Shown here in pieces: positions 61,252 to 64,000 of a stretch of DNA of 64,000 nt. A model generated the notes under the pieces. It worked only from the letters and a program-made list of their open reading frames with translations. It did no database searches and was not told the origin of the DNA. Every line of letters begins with the position of its first letter. Position 1 is the first letter of the stretch. Position numbers and translations under genes: made by a program. This stretch comes from Daejeonella rubra (GTDB lineage: Bacteria; Bacteroidota; Bacteroidia; Sphingobacteriales; Sphingobacteriaceae), in NCBI RefSeq assembly GCF_900103545.1, contig NZ_FNHH01000016.1, forward strand, positions 1 through 64,000. Direction: 5' to 3'.

Positions 61252-61824
61252 TTATTTTTTACCTGCATGTTTAGGAGCCACGGTTAAAAACATCCGCTTA
61301 CCCTCCAGTTTAGGTAATTGCTCTACTTTACCAACGTCTTCCAATGCCTGGGCAAACTTTAGTAAAAGGATCTCTCCCTGTTCTTTATAAACGATGGCGC
61401 GGCCTTTAAAATGAACATAGGCACGAACTTTCTCACCACCTTCAAGGAAACCAATTGCATGCTTCAGTTTGAACTGAAAATCATGATCATTAGTATTAGG
61501 TCCAAAACGGATTTCTTTAATTACCGTTTGTTTTGCATTGGACTTAATCTCCTTCATTTTTTTCTTCTGCTCGTAAATAAATTTGTTGTAATCAACAATC
61601 TTACATACTGGCGGAACTGCATTTGGAGAAATTTCGACAAGATCAAGATCCTGTTCAACAGCCATAGCTAAAGCTTCCCTGAATGGATAGATACCTGTTT
61701 CCACGTTATCACCAGTCAAGCGCACCTCAGGTGCCCTGATCAAATCATTGATCTTATGTTCTGCTTCTTTCTTTTTAAACGGAGGGCGTGGTCCTCTGTT
61801 AAAGCCTGGTCTTCCTAATGCCAA
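61252..61824 (-). CDS. infC: Translation initiation factor IF-3
   Basis: A 190-residue IF-3 that guards start-codon choice and subunit separation. The N-domain has INDLIRAPEVRLTGDNVETGIYPFREALAMA and the C-domain KEIRFGPNTNDHDFQFKLKHAIGFLEGGEKVRAYVHFKGR. The start codon is TTG (61824): in frame upstream there are only three codons before a TAG stop and no ATG. E. coli infC likewise uses a rare start codon (AUU) for autoregulation; whether that also holds for this species is inferred. It follows thrS by 13 bases. Confidence 0.97.
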   Translation of the reverse strand: MALGRPGFNRGPRPPFKKKEAEHKINDLIRAPEVRLTGDNVETGIYPFREALAMAVEQDLDLVEISPNAVPPVCKIVDYNKFIYEQKKKMKEIKSNAKQTVIKEIRFGPNTNDHDFQFKLKHAIGFLEGGEKVRAYVHFKGRAIVYKEQGEILLLKFAQALEDVGKVEQLPKLEGKRMFLTVAPKHAGKK

Positions 61825-61837
61825 ATTGTATTTCTAT

Positions 61838-63763
61838 TTAAATTGTAATTTCTTTAACTAACTGATTACTAAACTCTTCAATCTTCATGCTTCCTACATC
61901 TCCCTGCCCATGTCTTCTAACAGAAACCATGCCTTCATTCATTTCCTTCTCACCAATGATGAGCATGTAGGGTATTTTCTTCACTTCTGCATCACGAATC
62001 TTGCGTCCGATCTTCTCATCTCGAGAGTCAATCAGGCCGCGAATATCGGAATTATTAAGCGATTCTAAAACTTTTTTTGCATAATCCTCATATTTTTCAG
62101 AGATAGGCAAAACGATAAATTGTTCTGGTGTCAGCCATAATGGGAATTCCCCGGCACAGTGTTCGATCAAAACTGCAACAAAACGCTCCAAAGAACCGAA
62201 GGGAGCTCTGTGTATCATCACTGGACGGTGTTTTTGATTATCACTTCCGGTATATTCAAGTTCAAACCTTTCAGGTAAATTATAATCTACCTGTATGGTT
62301 CCCAATTGCCATTTTCTACCCAGAGCATCCTTGACCATGAAATCAAGTTTCGGACCATAGAAAGCTGCTTCACCTAACTCAACAACTGTAGTAAGACCTT
62401 TTTCGTCTGCAGCTTCAATAATTGCTGATTCGGCAAGCTGCCAATTCTCATCACTGCCGATATATTTAGCTTTATTTTCGGGATCCCTTAGTGAGATCTG
62501 AGCGGTATAGTCATTGAATCCCAATGCTTTAAACACATATAAAACAAGGTCGATAACCTTTTTGAATTCTTCTTTAACCTGATCGGGACGACAGAATAAA
62601 TGAGCATCATCCTGAGTAAACCCTCTCACACGGGTTAAGCCATGAAGCTCTCCGCTTTGCTCATAACGATAAACTGTACCAAATTCTGCATATCTCACAG
62701 GTAGATCCTTATAAGAACGAGGCTTTGTTTTATAAATTTCGCAATGATGAGGACAGTTCATTGGTTTTAAGAAGAACTCCTCTCCTTCCTGTGGTGTTTT
62801 TATGGGCTGAAATGAATCGGCACCATATTTTTCATAATGTCCGGAAGTAATATATAGGTTCTTATGCCCGATATGCGGCGTAATAACCTGCTCATATCCG
62901 GACTTAACCTGAGCTCTCTGAAGAAAATTAACAAGCTTTTCGCGAAGTGCAGTTCCTTTTGGCAACCATAATGGCAGGCCCATCCCTACTTTTTCAGAAA
63001 AAGCAAAAAGCTCTAATTCTTTACCCAACTTACGGTGGTCACGCTTCTTTGCTTCTTCAATCATATGAAGATACTCAGTCAGTTCACTTTGCTTTGGATA
63101 GGTAACTCCATAGATACGGGTTAACTGCTTCCTGCTTTCATCACCTCTCCAATAAGCTCCGGCAACATTCATAAGCTTTACCGCTTTAATGAAGCCTGTA
63201 TTTGGAATATGTGGTCCGCGACAAAGGTCAGTGAAATTACCCTGAGTATAAAACGTGATTGAACCATCAGCCAGATCTTTGATCAGATCCAGTTTATACT
63301 CATCATCCTTTTCGGTAAAGTATTTAACAGCATCACTCTTTGATACACCTTTTCTGGAAAATTCAGATTTTGCTTTTGCCAGTTCAATGATCTTATCTTC
63401 AATCTCTTTAAAATCATCTGAAGAAAATTCCCGATCTCCGAAATCTACATCGTAATAAAAGCCAGTCTCAATAGCCGGACCAATCCCGAATTTTGTGCCG
63501 GGATACAATGCTTCCAAAGCCTCAGCCATCAAGTGAGCTGAAGAATGCCAGAATGTTGCTTTTCCTTCCTGATCATTCCAGGTTAAAAGCTTCACTGTGG
63601 AATCAGTTTCTATCCGTCTGGATGAATCCCAAACTTCGCCATTTACTACGGCAGCCAATACGTTTCGTGCTAAACCTTCAGAAATAGATAGAGCTATCTG
63701 ATGAGCTGTGGTTCCCTGTTCATATTCACGAACAGAACCATCAGGAAGAGTAATCTTGATCAT
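61838..63763 (-). CDS. thrS: Threonyl-tRNA synthetase
   Basis: A 641-residue class II synthetase that charges tRNA-Thr. The N-terminal TGS domain (residues 1-63) is followed by the editing domain with HSSAHLMAEAL near residue 74. The catalytic core holds the zinc-binding PMNCPHHCEIYK near 335, RYAEFGTVYRYEQSGELHGLTRVRGFTQDDAHLFC (motif 2 region), and QVDYNLPERFELEY with the class II arginine. The anticodon domain ends the chain. It heads the conserved thrS-infC-rpmI-rplT cluster. The leader carries a 7-bp hairpin, ATCACTT/AAGTGAT (63805-63821). Confidence 0.97.
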   Translation of the reverse strand: MIKITLPDGSVREYEQGTTAHQIALSISEGLARNVLAAVVNGEVWDSSRRIETDSTVKLLTWNDQEGKATFWHSSAHLMAEALEALYPGTKFGIGPAIETGFYYDVDFGDREFSSDDFKEIEDKIIELAKAKSEFSRKGVSKSDAVKYFTEKDDEYKLDLIKDLADGSITFYTQGNFTDLCRGPHIPNTGFIKAVKLMNVAGAYWRGDESRKQLTRIYGVTYPKQSELTEYLHMIEEAKKRDHRKLGKELELFAFSEKVGMGLPLWLPKGTALREKLVNFLQRAQVKSGYEQVITPHIGHKNLYITSGHYEKYGADSFQPIKTPQEGEEFFLKPMNCPHHCEIYKTKPRSYKDLPVRYAEFGTVYRYEQSGELHGLTRVRGFTQDDAHLFCRPDQVKEEFKKVIDLVLYVFKALGFNDYTAQISLRDPENKAKYIGSDENWQLAESAIIEAADEKGLTTVVELGEAAFYGPKLDFMVKDALGRKWQLGTIQVDYNLPERFELEYTGSDNQKHRPVMIHRAPFGSLERFVAVLIEHCAGEFPLWLTPEQFIVLPISEKYEDYAKKVLESLNNSDIRGLIDSRDEKIGRKIRDAEVKKIPYMLIIGEKEMNEGMVSVRRHGQGDVGSMKIEEFSNQLVKEITI

Positions 63764-63835
63764 CTACAAAATGATTTAAAAGTTATATTAATGGTAAAAA
63801 AGCAATCACTTACAAAGTGATCTTCATTTCAAATA

Positions 63836-63843
63836 CAAAAATA
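63836..63843 (-). promoter_or_regulatory. Candidate -7 promoter element of the thrS operon
   Basis: On the minus strand TATTTTTG matches TAnnTTTG. It lies 73 bases before the thrS ATG, leaving a leader with the hairpin at 63805-63821. No -33 element at normal spacing was found. Confidence 0.45.
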
Positions 63844-63909
63844 CGATATTTTGGCAGATTTCTATTGCTTATCATGAAGATTCCCATAGAATTGTAAATT
63901 TATAAGTAT

Positions 63910-63944
63910 AAAAGTACTTAAATACTTTTATTGTTCTACATTTG
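63910..63944 (+). promoter_or_regulatory. Palindromic operator and -7 element before the last gene
   Basis: AAAAGTACTTAAATACTTTT (63910-63929) is a near-perfect palindrome, with 18 of 20 positions symmetric. It is followed by TACATTTG (63937-63944), an exact TAnnTTTG -7 element. The palindrome covers the position where the -33 element should be. The gene starts 23 bases further on. Confidence 0.6.
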
Positions 63945-63966
63945 ACCTATAAATTAATTACACCCT

Positions 63967-64000
63967 ATGGAAACCCTTGAAAACAACTTTATCAATGTTA
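63967..64000 (+). CDS. Start of an unidentified gene, cut by the window end
   Basis: An ATG at 63967 opens M-E-T-L-E-N-N-F-I-N-V, still open at the last base of the window. It is preceded by a promoter and a palindrome that looks like a repressor site. Only eleven residues are visible, so no family is assigned. The palindrome suggests a self-regulated gene, perhaps a transcription factor (inference). Confidence 0.6.
   Translation, partial: METLENNFINV

Overview
This 64-kb window is an A+T-rich chromosomal segment of a member of Bacteroidota, most likely an aerobic Sphingobacteriaceae relative (Pedobacter-like). Evidence: a type IX secretion C-terminal sorting domain, DUF4296 and DUF4905 proteins, a PG_1098-type methyltransferase, the short archaeal-type prolyl-tRNA synthetase, few Shine-Dalgarno sequences, and several TAnnTTTG (Bacteroidota -7) promoter elements. 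I found no tRNA, rRNA, transposase, integrase or CRISPR array.

Region by region. 0-5 kb: gyrA followed by two exported TPR proteins, on the minus strand, ending in a hairpin terminator. 5-12.2 kb: a tight eight-gene minus-strand operon with a CarH/LitR-like MerR-B12 light sensor at its head, then crtI, crtB, an uncharacterised exported protein, idi, an SRPBCC protein, a TIGR01777 epimerase and a photolyase. A perfect 12-bp inverted repeat lies on its promoter. 12.3-20.7 kb: hemF, an MFS transporter, a DUF4442 thioesterase-like protein, an AlbA_2 protein, a MATE exporter, a histone-deacetylase-family enzyme, a TspO-related membrane protein, 3-methyladenine glycosylase and fRMsr. 20.9-24.7 kb: an Arg/Tyr-rich exported protein, a CrtA-like monooxygenase, a DUF6580 membrane protein, a class III sirtuin and a diphthine-ammonia-ligase-family protein. 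24.8-27 kb: a BtuB-type TonB receptor under a cobalamin riboswitch. 27-38 kb: AI-2E family protein, DUF2400, cystathionine gamma-synthase, proS, an outer-membrane pair, Dps, DUF4905, a LysM/DPBB protein and uridine kinase. 38-47 kb: the scoAB CoA-transferase, then a roughly 6.2-kb segment carrying a 1442-residue Kelch/MBG/T9SS surface protein and a lipoprotein, bounded by two copies of the scoA 5' end. 47-58 kb: a glucose/sorbosone dehydrogenase-like lipoprotein, mutS2, a YggS-GNAT-lysC-methyltransferase run, a 1-Cys peroxiredoxin, an S41 protease, and lolD with two apparently degenerate enzymes. 58-64 kb: sucC, DUF72, the thrS-infC-rpmI-rplT operon, and the start of another gene behind a palindromic operator.

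How it fits together. The strongest theme is light and oxidative protection tied to vitamin B12. A B12-binding repressor heads a carotenoid-photolyase operon, and a riboswitch-controlled B12 receptor lies 14 kb away. Dps, peroxiredoxin, fRMsr, a glycosylase and a CrtA-like enzyme are also present. The most unusual items are the B12 sensor lacking one expected histidine, the uncharacterised exported protein in the carotenoid operon, the scoA-flanked insertion, and the HAD/pre-ATP-grasp pair with lost catalytic residues. All family calls are from reading the sequence; no database search was run.
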